This document shows, one piece after another, positions 21,408 through 33,679 of a stretch of DNA of 64,000 nucleotides. Source of the stretch: Isoetes taiwanensis (taxonomy: Eukaryota > Streptophyta > Lycopodiopsida > Isoetales > Isoetaceae); assembly GCA_021234155.1 (NCBI GenBank), contig JAJEKV010000092.1, positions 372,001 through 436,000 of the forward strand. The letters run 5' to 3'. The position numbers and the translations under genes are program-made. The first letter of the stretch is position 1, and every line of letters begins with the position of its first letter. The notes beneath the pieces were generated by a model that did no database searches, was not told the origin of the DNA, and saw only the letters and a list, made by a program, of their open reading frames with translations.

Positions 21408-24400
21408 ATGTCCACACGTTTTGGTGCTACTCTCTTAAGCTCAGTAGAAGTTTTTCAAGGAGTTGGAGGTTTTCAGATATGGAAAGAGAGAGTTAAAGAG
21501 GTGTTACAGTTTGAAGGGTTATGGTATATACTTGAGCCTGGTACTAACATTGATGATGAAGTGAGCAGTTCAACAATGGGAGAAGCTTCAACTGCAAAAT
21601 CAGGGGAGTCTACTGCAAAATCTAAAGAGGTAAGTGTTAGCAGTGATAAGGCAGGTGATGATTTAAAAATAAGTCAAGCTAAAGCTATAATTATGTGCAA
21701 AGTTGCACCGAGTATTATGCTTAAGTTAAGGGACATGAGTCCCAGGGATGCTTGGAAATATTTGATTAAAACATACCAGATTAAAAGCTCATCCCAGATT
21801 GATGTGTTGGAAAAGGAGATCAGAAAGATGAGATTTGATGACAAGACAGATTTAACTGCAATGTTCCACAAGTTTGATTCTCTTTGTGCAGATCTAGAGG
21901 CTGCTGGGGTGACCATGTCAGTAAGCCATCAAATCTTGGCAATTTCAAAGATGTTTGCCAATTATGGAACATTGTCCACACTCATAAGAACTGTTGCCAG
22001 AACTAGGGAGGAGGCAGAACAGATTGCCAGGACAGAAGTGGAGCAAAAATCTGTAATGGACAATGAAAATGATGATGATGAAGAATCAGCAGAGGTGTTG
22101 GCTGTGAGAAAAGGGAAATCCTCTAGTGACAGAGGTAAGCAGATTGGGCCATGTTATGGCTGTGGGGAAGTAGGGCATTTGAAATTCAACTGCCCGAGGA
22201 ATGTGCAGAATGTGAAAACCTACTACACATGTGGAGGTGTAGGGCACTTTGCATCTAAATGCCCAGGTCCAAAGGACAGTGGCAGGGGCAGAGGTAGAGG
22301 CAAAGGGAAAACAGTCTATTGGAATACCAATAGGGGTAGAGGCCGAGGTGGTAAGGCAGCAAACACAAATGTTGCTGTGATAGAATCTGATGAGGAGGAC
22401 TCTGAAGAAGAGGTAACAAATGTGTTCTCAAATTCTTTAAGCAAAACACAAAGTTCTAAAGCATCTTTTGTTGTAGATTCGGGAGCTGAAAGAACAATCA
22501 TAGGTTCTTCAGATCTACTTGCTGAGTGGGACAAGGAATTGAAGACAAAAAAATATTCGGCTAGGGGATGGGAGAACTCAAGAAGTTAAAGCAAAAGGAA
22601 TGCTAAAATTATATGATCTGCAAGGAAATCGAGTAGAAATAGAAAAGGTCCTTTGTGTACCTTCCATTGTAAAAAATCTGGTTTCAGTAAGTCAATTAGT
22701 TGACTTGGACTAGCAGGTCCTATTTGACAAGTTTGTATGCAAGATTGTGAAAGATAATGAAATATGTTTTCTGGGCAAAAGGGTTGGAGATTTATTTGAG
22801 ATGCATACTTCTGAAATTTGTCCAACAGTAAATAATGTGTCAGTACCTAGTTTAAGGATTTGGCATGAACGTCTTGGTCATACTAACATGAATAATGTGA
22901 GAGCCTTAAATAAGTCTGGATACATAAATGCAGCAGATGAGGATCAGAAGAACTTTGTATGCAGAGGTTGTATGATTGGGAAAAGCACCCGATTACCGTT
23001 TGGCAGAAGAACAAAAAGGGCTGATACACCTTTGGAGCTGGTACATACAGATATCTGTGGCCCTCTCAACATCAAAAGCTATTCTGGAAAAAGGTATTTT
23101 ATCACTTTTATAGATGATTACACTAGAAAAGCTAAATGTTATTGTCTAGCAAAGAAACATGAAGCTCTGAGAGCATTTAAGGAATATCTGACAGAAATGG
23201 AACGAGAAACTGGCTTTAGAATTAAATGTCTAAGATCAGACAGGGGAGGTGAATATATTTCAAAGCAATTCAAATCTTTTTGCATTGAAAAGGGCATTAG
23301 AAGGCAGTTGACCTGCAGGTATTCTCCCCAGCAGAATGGGGTGGCAGAAAGAAAAAAGCGAACATGTTTGAATGCAGTTAGGGCAATGTTAAAGCATGCT
23401 GGATTACCCAATATGCTATGGGAGGAAGCTCTAAAAACAGCTATCTTCATACAAAATAGACTGCCTAGTGCTAGTCTAGATGGGGAAATTCCAGAATTAT
23501 TGTGGACTAAGAAAATGCCCACATATGAAGGTTTTAAAACCTATGGATGTGTGGCTTATGTTCATATCCCAGAAGAATTGAGGGGTAAACTGGATGACAG
23601 GGCACTAATAGCTTTTCTGGTCGGATATGATGAGGAATCTAAAGCATATAGGCTATATGACCCAGAGAAAAGAAAAATTCTAGTAAGTAGAGATGTTGTC
23701 TTTATAGAAGAGCAGTTGTACAAAGACTTCAAGGATGTGAACCTGCAGAAAAAGGATATGACAGAAGAAGTAGAAAAGCCAAGGTATAATCCTGAGCCTG
23801 ATAGTGATGATGATGGAGACACAGATAAAATAATACAAAGGGACATGAAAATTAATGATCCTGTTCCAGGGATTGTACAAGAAGGAAACAATAATGTCAA
23901 GCAAAGAAAAAGGATGTCTGAGGCAGAAAAGCTAAAAAAGGAACTAGCAGACAAAGAAATTAAAATTGATGAACATGGAAGAGAAGCTGGTGGAAAAAGT
24001 AGGAGATTAGAAACAATGGAAGAAGAAATGATACCTCATTTAATGACTGCACTGGAAGTTGATGTGCCACAAACATATGAGGAGGCTGTGAATGATAAGA
24101 ACAGTAAGTGTTGGCAAAATGCCATGAATGAGGAAATGGAAGCATTCAGAAGAACAGAGACATTTGAGGTAATAAACAGGCCAGAAAATAAAAATATTGT
24201 AGGAAACAAATGGATTTTTAAAATTAAAGAACTTCCAGATGGATCCAAGAAATACAAAACGAGACTTGTTGCTCAAGGGTTCACACAGCAAAAGGGAGTT
24301 GATTATAATGACACCTATTCGCCAATAGTGAAATTATCAAGCATAAGAATTATGCTAGCATTGGCAAATGCAATGAACTGGGAAGTTCATCATATGGATG

Positions 24401-25621
24401 TCAGTACTGCATTTTTAAATGCAGAACTGGAGGAGGAGATTTACATGAAACCACCTTTGGGATTTGAGGAAAAGAATGATAAGATATGAAAATTGAAGAG
24501 GGCTGTGTACGGGCTTGGTATACTTGCATGGATACTTATCTAAAAGACCAAGGATTCATGAAAATGAACGGGGATGGAAACTTGTACATGTACAGGCAAC
24601 ATAGCAATTTCTGTCTCATTGCACTCTACGTGGATGATTGTGTGATGTTTTCTGATAGTCTAGATTGCTTGAATGTGTGCAAAAGGCTGCTCAAATCCAG
24701 ATTCACGATGACTGACCTGGGAGAGTTGAAGAAATTTTTGGGAATTAAAGTGTTCAGAAATCGAGATGAGAAAATTATAACCTTGAGTTAAGCAGATTAT
24801 ATACATGGAGTACTTGATAGATTCAAGATGAAGGAATGCAATGTGGTGAGCACTCCACTAGTTCCAGGACATAAAATCAGTAAAAGATTGTGCCCTGTAA
24901 CAGTTGAAGAGATAGAGCATATGAAGAAAATTCCTTACAGAAGTTTAATAGGATGTTTGCGGCATTTGTCAGGAGCCACAAGACCTGACATTGCTTTTGC
25001 AGTCAACTTGCTAAGTAGGTATAATAGCAATCCTGGGAGATCACATTGGGCAGCTGCCAAACGCATTCTAAGGTACTTGAAAGGGACTGTAGACCATGGC
25101 ATAACATTCAAAAATAGTGGTTATAATATTAATGGATTTGCAGATGCAGATTGGGGAGGAGATGCTGACCAAAGACACTCAACTTCAGGTTATATTGTAA
25201 TGATAGATAACAATCCAGTGAGCTGGAAATGTAAGAAATAGAATACAGTAGCACTATCTAGTGCAGAGGCTGAGTATACAGCTATAACCTTGGCATCAAA
25301 AGAAATCATTTGGATCAGGAGACTATTGGAAGAAATTGGAATAAAGGATCATGAACCTACTGCTCTATGGTCAGACAGTGCAAGTGGAATTGCAATGACA
25401 CAAAATCCTGTGCTACATGAAAGGTCAAAGCACATTGAGATGAAGCAGCATTTTATTAGAGAATTGGTTCAGAAAAAGTTAATAGCAGTGAAGTATATTC
25501 AAACTGAAAGACAGCTAGCAGATATACTCACTAAGGCTCTTAGAGAGCCAAGATTTAACATGCTGAAAGAAATGATAAGAGTACAGGAAGTAGTAAACAG
25601 TGACACTCTGATTCAAACTTA
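21408..25621 (+). pseudogene. Copia gag-pol polyprotein, frameshifts and stops
   Basis: Gag starts at 21408 (MSTRFGATLL). A zinc knuckle CYGCGEVGHLKFNC is intact, while a second (YYTCGGVGHFASKC) has lost its first Cys to Tyr. Protease has VVDSGA near 22475. A frameshift near 22560 is followed by a TAG at 22711. Integrase (from 22860) shows WHERLGH, VHTDICGP, LRSDRGGEY and QQNGVAER, giving the D, D and E residues. RT starts near 24110 and has the catalytic YVDD near 24630; RNase H covers ADADWGGDADQRHSTSGY. Stops also fall at 24487, 24789 and 25239. A short deletion at about 24515, between two GGGCT copies, removes the block after AVYGL and shifts frame. Confidence 0.93.
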
Positions 25622-25657
25622 GAAAAACAAGCAGAGATCTAGAACAGAGATATTCAA

Positions 25658-26090
25658 TGAAGGGGAAGTGTTGAAGATGTAAGCATGTTGCACGACCATT
25701 ACAATTTTATGTTCATTGAATATTTAAGGTAATGGTTCAATGGTTATCCGGCAATATGAACTTTGAATGTTATTTTTGGATAACCCTAGAGCCTAGCTCG
25801 GTGAACAGTGTCACCGGCCAGGTGGAACTGCAAGCAATCATCTAGCAACCGCCTAGATGATCGAATGGACTGGATATTGGGATTGCCGGAATTCGGTGGT
25901 CCCTAAGAATGTATAAACAGACATTTATCTTGTACAGATATAGGCAGGAAGAATGAATTGGGTTCGAAGTTCCGACATATGCATATGATTTGATCACTGG
26001 TATTTTCGAACATTTTAACTTTGCTTTTAGTGTGTGACATTGGGTAGTCGAAGTTGCCTTAGCTAATATAAGATTAAAGTTAATCCTACA
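25658..26090 (+). repeat. Copia polypurine tract and 3' LTR
   Basis: AAGGGGAAG (from 25660) is the polypurine tract that primes plus-strand DNA. The LTR runs from TGTTGAAGATG at 25669 to ATCCTACA at 26090 (422 bases). It matches the 5' LTR apart from a 7-base deletion and about four substitutions. Confidence 0.93.
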
Positions 26091-26261
26091 AATCCAAAGT
26101 TAAAAAATAGATACTTTAGAGACATCCTTTAAAACCATCTAAAAATCTTGTTGCATTTGTCAGCCTATTCCTTTTCTTAGAGCCCTATAAAAACTTATTG
26201 CCAGAGCTGTGAAGTCTTTGTTGAAATGGGCCAGCAATATTAGTTAGTTAGTAGATTTAGA

Positions 26262-26792
26262 CGACGATCATGATGACTTAAGGGATTTTCCAATTGAGTG
26301 TCTACACAAATTGACAGAGTCTGGAATGCCTCCTCATGAACTAAACATAAAAAAAGGAGCAATCATTATGCTGCTACGTAACATGTGCCCAAAAGATGGG
26401 CTATGCAATGGAACAAGATTGCAAATTGACAACATTCTATCACGATCGATACACGCACACATAATTACAGGAAACCACAAGGGCAAACAAATCTTCTTGC
26501 CAAGGATAAACTTGACACCATCAGACACGCATATCCCGTACACACGACGACAATTCCCTGTCAGAGTTGCATTTTCAATGACAATTTCAAAATCGTAGGG
26601 ACAATCATTAGATCACGTTGGGATCTACTTGCGCGTGCCAGTCTTTTCACATGGCCAGTTATATGTCGCACTATCCAGGTGCACATCAGAGAATGGCATC
26701 AAAATGTATATTCAAAACACAAGCAAGCAAGGCAATCTAACTGGAAATGAACAAACCTTCACGATCAACACTGTGTACAAGGAGGTGCTTTA
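26262..26792 (+). pseudogene. Helitron Rep-helicase, C-terminal end of PIF1-type helicase
   Basis: The plus frame starts before the ATG at 26311 and reads SGMPPHELNIKKGAIIMLLRN, GLCNGTRLQI, IFLPRINLTPSD, RRQFPVRVAFSMTISKS, then after a TAG at 26596 [22 protein letters not shown] and ends at 26792. These are the last helicase motifs of plant Helitron proteins, which unwind DNA during rolling-circle transposition. The stop sits where the family has Gln in the SxGQ motif, so a C-to-T change (CAG to TAG) explains it. Only the last 180 or so residues of a protein normally well over 1000 remain, and the Copia 3' LTR ends about 170 bases upstream. I did not identify a Helitron 3' hairpin with certainty. 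Confidence 0.9.
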
Positions 26793-27599
26793 AGACGAGA
26801 TTGCGTAGCTTCTACAAGTAAGTACTACCTAAACATGTTAATTGTTTAATTGAATGGCAAGATAGTTCATATATGGAATAATAAGGTCGTGATCAAAACA
26901 TACTATTAAAATTATATTCTAGAAGTAAGAAAAAAACCGGAAAGAAAGGAAAAAAAAAACCGTTAGGCTCCACTGCACAAAACCTGCGTCCATTGCCCCA
27001 CACACAACAACCGCATCGACAGCTTCTTACAGGTAACAGTGCTGCTTCTCGAACCTCGGTCTGGATGTTTATTATTAAAAAAATCTCTTCAGAGAACTTC
27101 AATATTTCCTGCCACTGATTCATACTCTGCTATTGTGTTGCATCAGGTTTAACAAATCGTGGTAGCTGCGTTGAATTTCATTGTCCCGCCTCATACTTTC
27201 CAACTACACAACCATTTCTGGTATGTAGCTTCAACACATGCAATCTCGAATTTGGAATCACGTTAAATTAGTGGGAGGTTCATTAAATTATCTGTAGTAG
27301 TCCGGAGCTGATTATCCTGTTAGGTAGTTATCATGATAAAATCAGTCCTATTGCCTAATTGTGTGTTCTTGCTTATAGTTTGTCCACATCATTAACATGC
27401 ATGGCTGGACCTTAGAAGTCACACCATCAATCTGCATTACAGTCTGGACAAAGTATCTGAGTCTCAGGCACATGCTAACACAAAAGTCACATAATGGAAA
27501 GATGAAGAAAGACGTTGGCGAGACCTCCTTTCAGGTAGATTCCAAAGGAGCATCAGGTGCTGGCAAGGCAGAATGCTCATAATGCACCTAAGCTCTTTC
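26793..27599. other. No intact gene; first copy of a diverged duplication
   Basis: An A run at 26950-26959 is followed by CCGTTAGG. The stretch 27180-27330 (CCATTTCTGGTATGTAG, then GTAGTAGTC and a GCTGATTATCCTGTTA-like phrase) recurs in diverged form at 28735-28860. Confidence 0.55.
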
Positions 27600-27830
27600 A
27601 CAAAGACCATCAGAACCTTATTCTGCTGCAACATCTCTCTTGAAATGTTCAATGGCAGATCTTCTGAATCCACAACGCCCTTAATGATGAATACCATCCT
27701 GACATAGAATTTTATATTATTAAATTTCTTTCTGGTATCAAACAGATCCAACTGTCCTCCAACACAAAAGTACTTCAGAGCAAGATGATCTTGCCAATTG
27801 TTTCTAAGGGTCTTGTAAAAGGCACCAGTA
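27600..27830 (-). pseudogene. Cytosolic HSP90 fragment with internal deletions
   Basis: The minus frame reads [36 protein letters not shown], then [18 protein letters not shown] and LQQNKVL. This is the HSP90 middle domain, an ATP-dependent chaperone segment. Compared with the family, about 14 residues are missing between GGQL and DLFDTRKK, and about 15 between MVFI and KGVVDS, both without breaking frame. After LQQNKVL the similarity ends. No intron is seen, but plant cytosolic HSP90 genes have few, so a processed origin is possible but not proven. It is not functional. Confidence 0.88.
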
Positions 27831-28319
27831 ATGCATACCATACCAAAACCAGAAATCACATCACTTCGACATTACCATTGCATATAGCATAGTCTGTGCA
27901 CCATTTCTTGCTTACTGTGTAAACAGCCTGGGTGTGCATTTCTTCGTTTGATAGACTGATGATAAAGGATAGGTTATAAAAACATGGGGTAAACTACAAC
28001 ACTATGCCTCACTATCATGCAAAAACATTGGTCCTTGAAGTGGCAATTCAAAGTCCACAGGATTAATGTAGCACCAAATGTTTTAGACTGTAAAGCCCTG
28101 TATGATTGACAAAAGGACATTAGACATTATCATGGCAAGCATCTGTTCTTTTTGCTGATGTACAACTTGCTCTTTTGTATATTGTACCCTTTTCTTCTTG
28201 GTAAAAGCATATTAGATATAAATTGCTGCCTTGATCTTGCAAAAAAAAAAAAAAAAAAAAAAAAAAACCGTTACGGCTAGGTATACTGGACAAAAGATAT
28301 TCCTTTAATTGTCTCACAC
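27831..28319 (+). other. Unrecognised DNA ending in a long A run
   Basis: An A run of about 28 bases ends at 28267, after ATTGCTGCCTTGATCTTGC, and is followed by CCGTTACGG. This looks like the 3' end of a plus-strand retroposed sequence. I cannot assign the body. Confidence 0.45.
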
Positions 28320-29594
28320 AGGCAAAACAGATTGTTAAAGTGCAAGCAATGATATTCTGTGCCCAACAATCACATTGCAGAGGTGCATTTTCGCTGTCTT
28401 CTTGAGACTCTAGAAGAGAAGGTATTGTTATGAGCAGTCAATCCTTAGAACGACAGCTTTCAGATGATGGTGCACATTATTTTTCTGATTGTATGTATAC
28501 AGTATCTAGCAGAACGGCCATCAATTGGATTTGATATCTCTTTTGCCAAAAGGTCACATTTTACTTTTGATTAAACTTGGTCTATAGATGATAATTTTAA
28601 AGCGTAGACACTGACATTCTATGCCCAAGCTAAGCAGGTTTTTTTAATCACATTGCAGAGGTACAGTCTCGCAGTTCCTGAAGATAACTTCGTGATTACA
28701 TTGCATCTGATTAGAGCTCTTGCAATTCGTGCTTCATGTACTTTTCAACTCCAAAACCATTTCTGGTATGTAGAATCAACATATGTAATCTCTAATTTGC
28801 CGTAGGTTATATGTAGTAGTCTAAAGCTCATTATTCTGTTACATAGGATAGATATTTATCAAGGCCACATTAAGTGGGCAAGAATTCCTTTGCCTAAAAA
28901 CAAAACATTTAATTTGCTGTAGTCAGATGCAATATAAAAAATACACATCATGAGATCTTGATCTATTGAATTCCAACAGAAATTTCTGCTGGCGATTAAC
29001 TTGCTTTATATTAGGTGGCAGTAATGACTCTTAGATTTTTCATTTGCACACCAGCTTGCAGCAAAAGAGTTGGACAGAAGTAGTTTTAGCTTCAGAGTCT
29101 TGTTAGACGTCCACATGTGTTTAAATGCACATCTGTCCTTGCGAATATTTCTGCAGTGGTCCCTATTTGGATTGTCATGTTCTATGTTTGATTAAAATAG
29201 TTTTGCATTCCCAATGATCCAGTTTCTAGCTTCTGATAAAGATTCGGGAAATCCTTTCTGCAATTTCTATCCTACGTCAGCACACACAGTGCGTAGAGGA
29301 TGCTAGGGACACAAAACCAATTTCTTCTTACTGTTGGCAATAACCATGTCTTATTATGAAACCAGCATCTCGAAGCTGAAAAAAAATCGTGACCATGAAC
29401 CAGGGCTAAGGATCCTCTTGACCTTTTACTATCTAAATAAACTGTAAATAAACTGTAGGGCCTCATATTCCAGATTCATGTTTCATTTCCTTCTTCCCTT
29501 TTCTTGGACATAGCTTTAACTTGATGAGGGCAATGACATCAGAGACTGATCCCTTGCCTCAAGCTACCTAAGTTTAACTTTGAGGAATACACCA
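28320..29594. repeat. Diverged duplications, no gene
   Basis: CAATCACATTGCAGAGGT (near 28366) and AATCACATTGCAGAGGTA (near 28646) head two related stretches of about 60 bases. 28735-28860 repeats 27180-27330 in diverged form. The rest up to the palindrome shows no domain. Confidence 0.5.
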
Positions 29595-30079
29595 ATCAGC
29601 TTTTTGCAATTCTTCCTTTTGCATATCTTTTGTTTCCATTTTATATTTGTATTTAAATTTAGATTGGATTGTGTTGCAAGCTTAGATTTCAATTGTGTTT
29701 TATTTTGCAGGCTATTCGTAGCATTAAGTAATTGATCTACTTGCCCCCAGCATTATAATGACGTAGTGCTTGCATTAGGAAAAGCTGTCTGATCAGAGAT
29801 GCTTTAAGATTGCATTTTCAAACAGAATGCATGCTGCAAGAATCTATAGCATTTCAATGAGATATTCCATGTCCCATATGGACTGCGGGGCATGTAAATA
29901 CAAGAAGTAAGTATCATATAATGCCTTTGAATAAACATGGCTTTGAATAGTGGCTATAAGGTGAAAAATGAAGTCTAATGGATGGAGTTGAAAGATTTGT
30001 TTGTTTCTTATGTTTGATGATCTTTTATGGGATTACTTAGAAAAAAGAAGTGCCTTTGAGGTATGAACTCATATTCTAC

Positions 30080-30255
30080 CTGCAAAAACATGTCGTCTTT
30101 TGCCCCCATATTGTCATTGACAATACATGCATTTGGTAGAAAACTATGGTTGCATATATCAATCAATGGCAGCATCATGGCTGATCCCAAACTCTTTGGA
30201 CCACCTATTCTAAAAGCCCTGCTAGACATTGCAGCCATGGCCCAACTCAACGCAC
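30080..30255 (-). pseudogene. SET-domain protein exon, left arm of palindrome
   Basis: Minus strand: SWAMAAMSSRAFRIGGPKSL, then MMLPLIDICNHSFLPNACIV. The N-H-S-x-x-P-N-A motif is that of SET-domain methyltransferases of the rubisco-LSMT/SETD type, where it helps bind S-adenosylmethionine. The exon ends at a good donor (TTTTTGCAG/GTAGAA). Its acceptor has changed from AG to CG compared with the right arm, so this copy could not splice normally. No full SET gene is visible in the window. Confidence 0.8.
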
Positions 30256-30557
30256 CGGCATCAATTGATTGCCCAACAAAAGGATGATTCTCATTTAGTA
30301 AACTTTAGATGTTTTTTGACATTTCTGTTGCAAATAGACTTGAAATTTGTTATGAGGCATTCTATTTTGAAATTTGATGGAATACCTGCAAAACTTATTA
30401 TTTGCGATTTAGATATACCTATCTGTTCTTATATAGAATTGTCCAACCTATCCGAGTCATTGCATTGATCCTCAAGGGGATTTTGTATTTGTTGCATTCA
30501 TGCTTGCTTTTACATTATTTGTGGTAATCAATAGCTCATATATCATTGACCCTCTCT

Positions 30558-30625
30558 AAATAGAATAGAATAGAATAGAATTTTTAGCGTTCACGGAGAC
30601 CAATTGGCCACGGAGACCAATGTGC
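30558..30625 (-). mobile_element. Tail-only insertion of family-A LINE
   Basis: (GAATA)n on the plus strand is followed by AGCGTTCACGGAGACCAAT, the complement of the family-A 3' end, and a second copy CACGGAGACCAAT. The opposite arm of the palindrome lacks it at the mirrored position (near 33370), where about a dozen unrelated bases stand instead. The insertion is therefore younger than the palindrome. Confidence 0.85.
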
Positions 30626-33600
30626 AGACAAAGAATCAAATTTGGCAACCAGTTATAGCTGAATTTCAATGGCTAATTCCTAGATTATGTGTTTAATCCC
30701 TAACACAACAGTTCATCCTTAAAGCTTATATCTTTGCCATATGTGAATCACTATTGAAAGAGTCTTGCTTCAATCACACGAATACTAGACTGACATGTCA
30801 TATCTAATGCCTCACCAAGTATTTTATTCGTTTGGAAAACTCCCATCCCCATTGTTAGATCTCATGGTTTATTTGTTATGCCCATTCAAAATGACGCTTC
30901 GCAAGTTCTTCAGGAGTTAACCTTTTAGCATGCTCAAGAAATTGGAATCACAAAAGTGATGAGCAGCCTTAGACCCTCTTTGCATGACACAAAGTCATAT
31001 GCACCACGAAAATACATAAAAAAGATAGTCTATAGGAAATCAATCATCAACAAATAGTTAATACCTAATATTTAATGGAATACTTACTGCACAAAGGCGA
31101 CATTCTAGAGAGGCGAGAGTTTTCAAACCTTTTAACTATCTTTGGCTCGGGCAGCGTCTTTAACTCATTGGATGCGGCCTTAGGAATTAAGATAAAGTCT
31201 TCAAATAAAGCATTCCCAATGCATGTGTTTCGAAATGTACTTCAGCTAACAAAGATAATTCATCAATTCGGCATCTGATGGCATCCTTAATTTATCCATT
31301 AACTCCTGCAAGAAAAAAACAAATGTAGACAGTGCTCATTAGACAAAATGACTGGCATTATTATCAGGCATAGTGTGATCATAATCTGGGATCTTCTACT
31401 GGCAAAAACAAATTGTTTAAATCTTCTACAGCAGTCTTCATCAATTCGCATCCTATAAAACTAATGCAAATGGCTCTTAATGATTTACTGTAACTTATCA
31501 AAATTTTACAAATGTTTGTTTGCAGGAATCCTTGAACCGAGAAATAACATAGTAACCAGTGTCAAGAGAGGAAATATGCCTCGACGAACAAGAGCTACGA
31601 CAAGTCTAGAACCACCAATCGATAATAAGAAGACCAAACGCAAAAAGAACAGCCCAAAGCTAACAAAGACCGATCGAACACATCTCGAAATAGAACGAAC
31701 ATCGCATTTGAACACAAAGCAACGTTTGTTATTTGCTTATACAAATACTCAACTTTACATACACATATTTCATATAGTTAATGCGTATACGGGAAAAAAA
31801 AAAACAAACAAGCAAAAACGCAAGTCCACAACCACCAGCCGAAACCATCAAAACCAAACAGAAGAACAAAAGCCCAAAAGGCAAAGGAATCAACCTGAAG
31901 GAAAACCAAGCCCATGTGAAAATACAACATACTTCAATAGGAAGCACATCTCCACAATCATCAAATCCACAATTCAGTACTAACCATAGATGACATGAAG
32001 CCCAAGCTTTGGTGGATTTGTTGATTGTGGAGAAAGCTTCCTCACTGATGTTGTATCACGGGATTTCACATGGGCAAATTGAAGGAAAGTCTTCTTTGCC
32101 TTTTGATCCTTTGTTCGAATGTTTGGTTTTGATGGTTTCGGCTGGTGGTTGTGGACTTGCGTTTTTGCTTGTTTGTTTTCGTGTTTTTCCTGCATACAGA
32201 TGGCCGTGTATGAAATATGTGTATGTAAAGTTGAGTATTTGTATAAGCAAATAACAAATTACGTTGTTTTGTGTTCAAATGCGATGTTCGTTCTATTTCC
32301 AGATGTGTTTGATCGGTCTTTGTTAGCTTTGGGCTGTTTTTGTTTTGCGTTTGGTCTTCTTATTTTCGATTGGTGGTTCTAGACTTGTCGTAGCTCTTGT
32401 TCGTCTAGGCATATTTCCTCTCTTGACACTAGCGGCTATGTTATTTCTCGGTTCAAGGATTCCTGCAAACAAACATTTGTAAAATTTTGATAAGTTATAG
32501 TAAATCATTAAGAGCCATTTGCATTAGTTTTATAGGATGCGAATTGATGAAGACTGCTGTAGAAGATTTAAACAATTTGTTTTTGCCAGTAGAAGATCCC
32601 AGATTATGATCACACTATGTCTGATAATAATTCTAGTCATTTTGTCTAATGAGCACTGTCTACATTTGTTTTTTTCTTGCAGGAGTTAATGGATAAATTA
32701 AGAATGCCATCAGATGCCGAATTGATAAATTATCTTTGTTAGCTGATGTACATTTCGAAACACATGCATTGGGAATGCTTTATTTGAAGACTTTATCTTA
32801 ATTCCTAAGGCCGCATCCAATGAGTTAAAGATGTTGCCCGAGCCAAAGATAGTTAAAAGGTTTGAAAACTCTCGCCTCTCTAGAATGTCGGCCTTGTGCA
32901 GTAAGTATTCCATTAAATATTAGGTATTAACTATTTGTTGATGATTGATTTCCTATAGACTAACTTTTTTAAGTATTTTCATGGTGCATATGACTTTGTG
33001 TCATGCAGAGAGGGTCTAAGGCTGCTCATCACTTTTGTGATTCCAATTTCTTGAGCATGCTAAAAGGTTAACTCCTGAAGAACTTGCGAAGCGTCATTTT
33101 GAATGGGCATAACAAATAAACCATGAGATCTAACAATGGGGATGGGAGTTTTCCAAACGAATAAAATACTTGGTGAGGCATTAGATATGACATGTCAGTC
33201 TGGTATTCGTGTGATTGAAGCAAGACTCTTTCAATAGTGATTTACATATGGCAAAGATATAAGCTTTAAGGATGAACTGTTGTGTTAGGGATTAAACACA
33301 TAATCTAGGAATTAGCCATTGAAATTCAGCTATAACTGGTTGCCAAATTTGATTCTTTGTCTTTTCCTTTGCATTTAGAGAGAGTCAATGATATATGCAG
33401 CTATTGTTTACCACAAATAATGTAAAAGCAGGCATGAATGCAACAAATACAAAATCCCCTTGAGGATCAATGCAATGACTCGGATAGGTTGGACAATTCT
33501 ATATAAGAACAGATAGGTATATCTAAATCGCAAATAATAAGTTTTGCAGGTATTACATCAAATTTCAAAATAGAATGCCTCATAACAAATTTCAAGTCTA

Positions 33601-33679
33601 TTTGCAACAGAAATGTCAAAAAACATCTAAAGTTTACTAAATGAGAATCATCCTTTTGTTGGGCAATCAATTGATGCAG

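Larger units (their letters stand above)
20956..26090 (+). mobile_element. Complete but inactive Ty1/Copia LTR retrotransposon
   Basis: The element is 5.13 kb with two LTRs (20956-21384 and 25669-26090), a primer-binding site, one gag-pol region and a polypurine tract. The domain order protease, integrase, RT, RNase H is that of Ty1/Copia. LTRs differ by about four substitutions seen by eye plus a 7-base deletion in the 3' LTR, so the insertion is fairly recent. Candidate target duplication: AATCA before and AATCC after, matching 4 of 5. A Helitron helicase piece lies just right of it. Confidence 0.95.

Noticed and set aside
31480-31983. 167-codon plus frame in the palindrome
   Set aside because: Lys/Asn/Thr-rich with no domain, and its mirror copy is broken by stops; likely chance.
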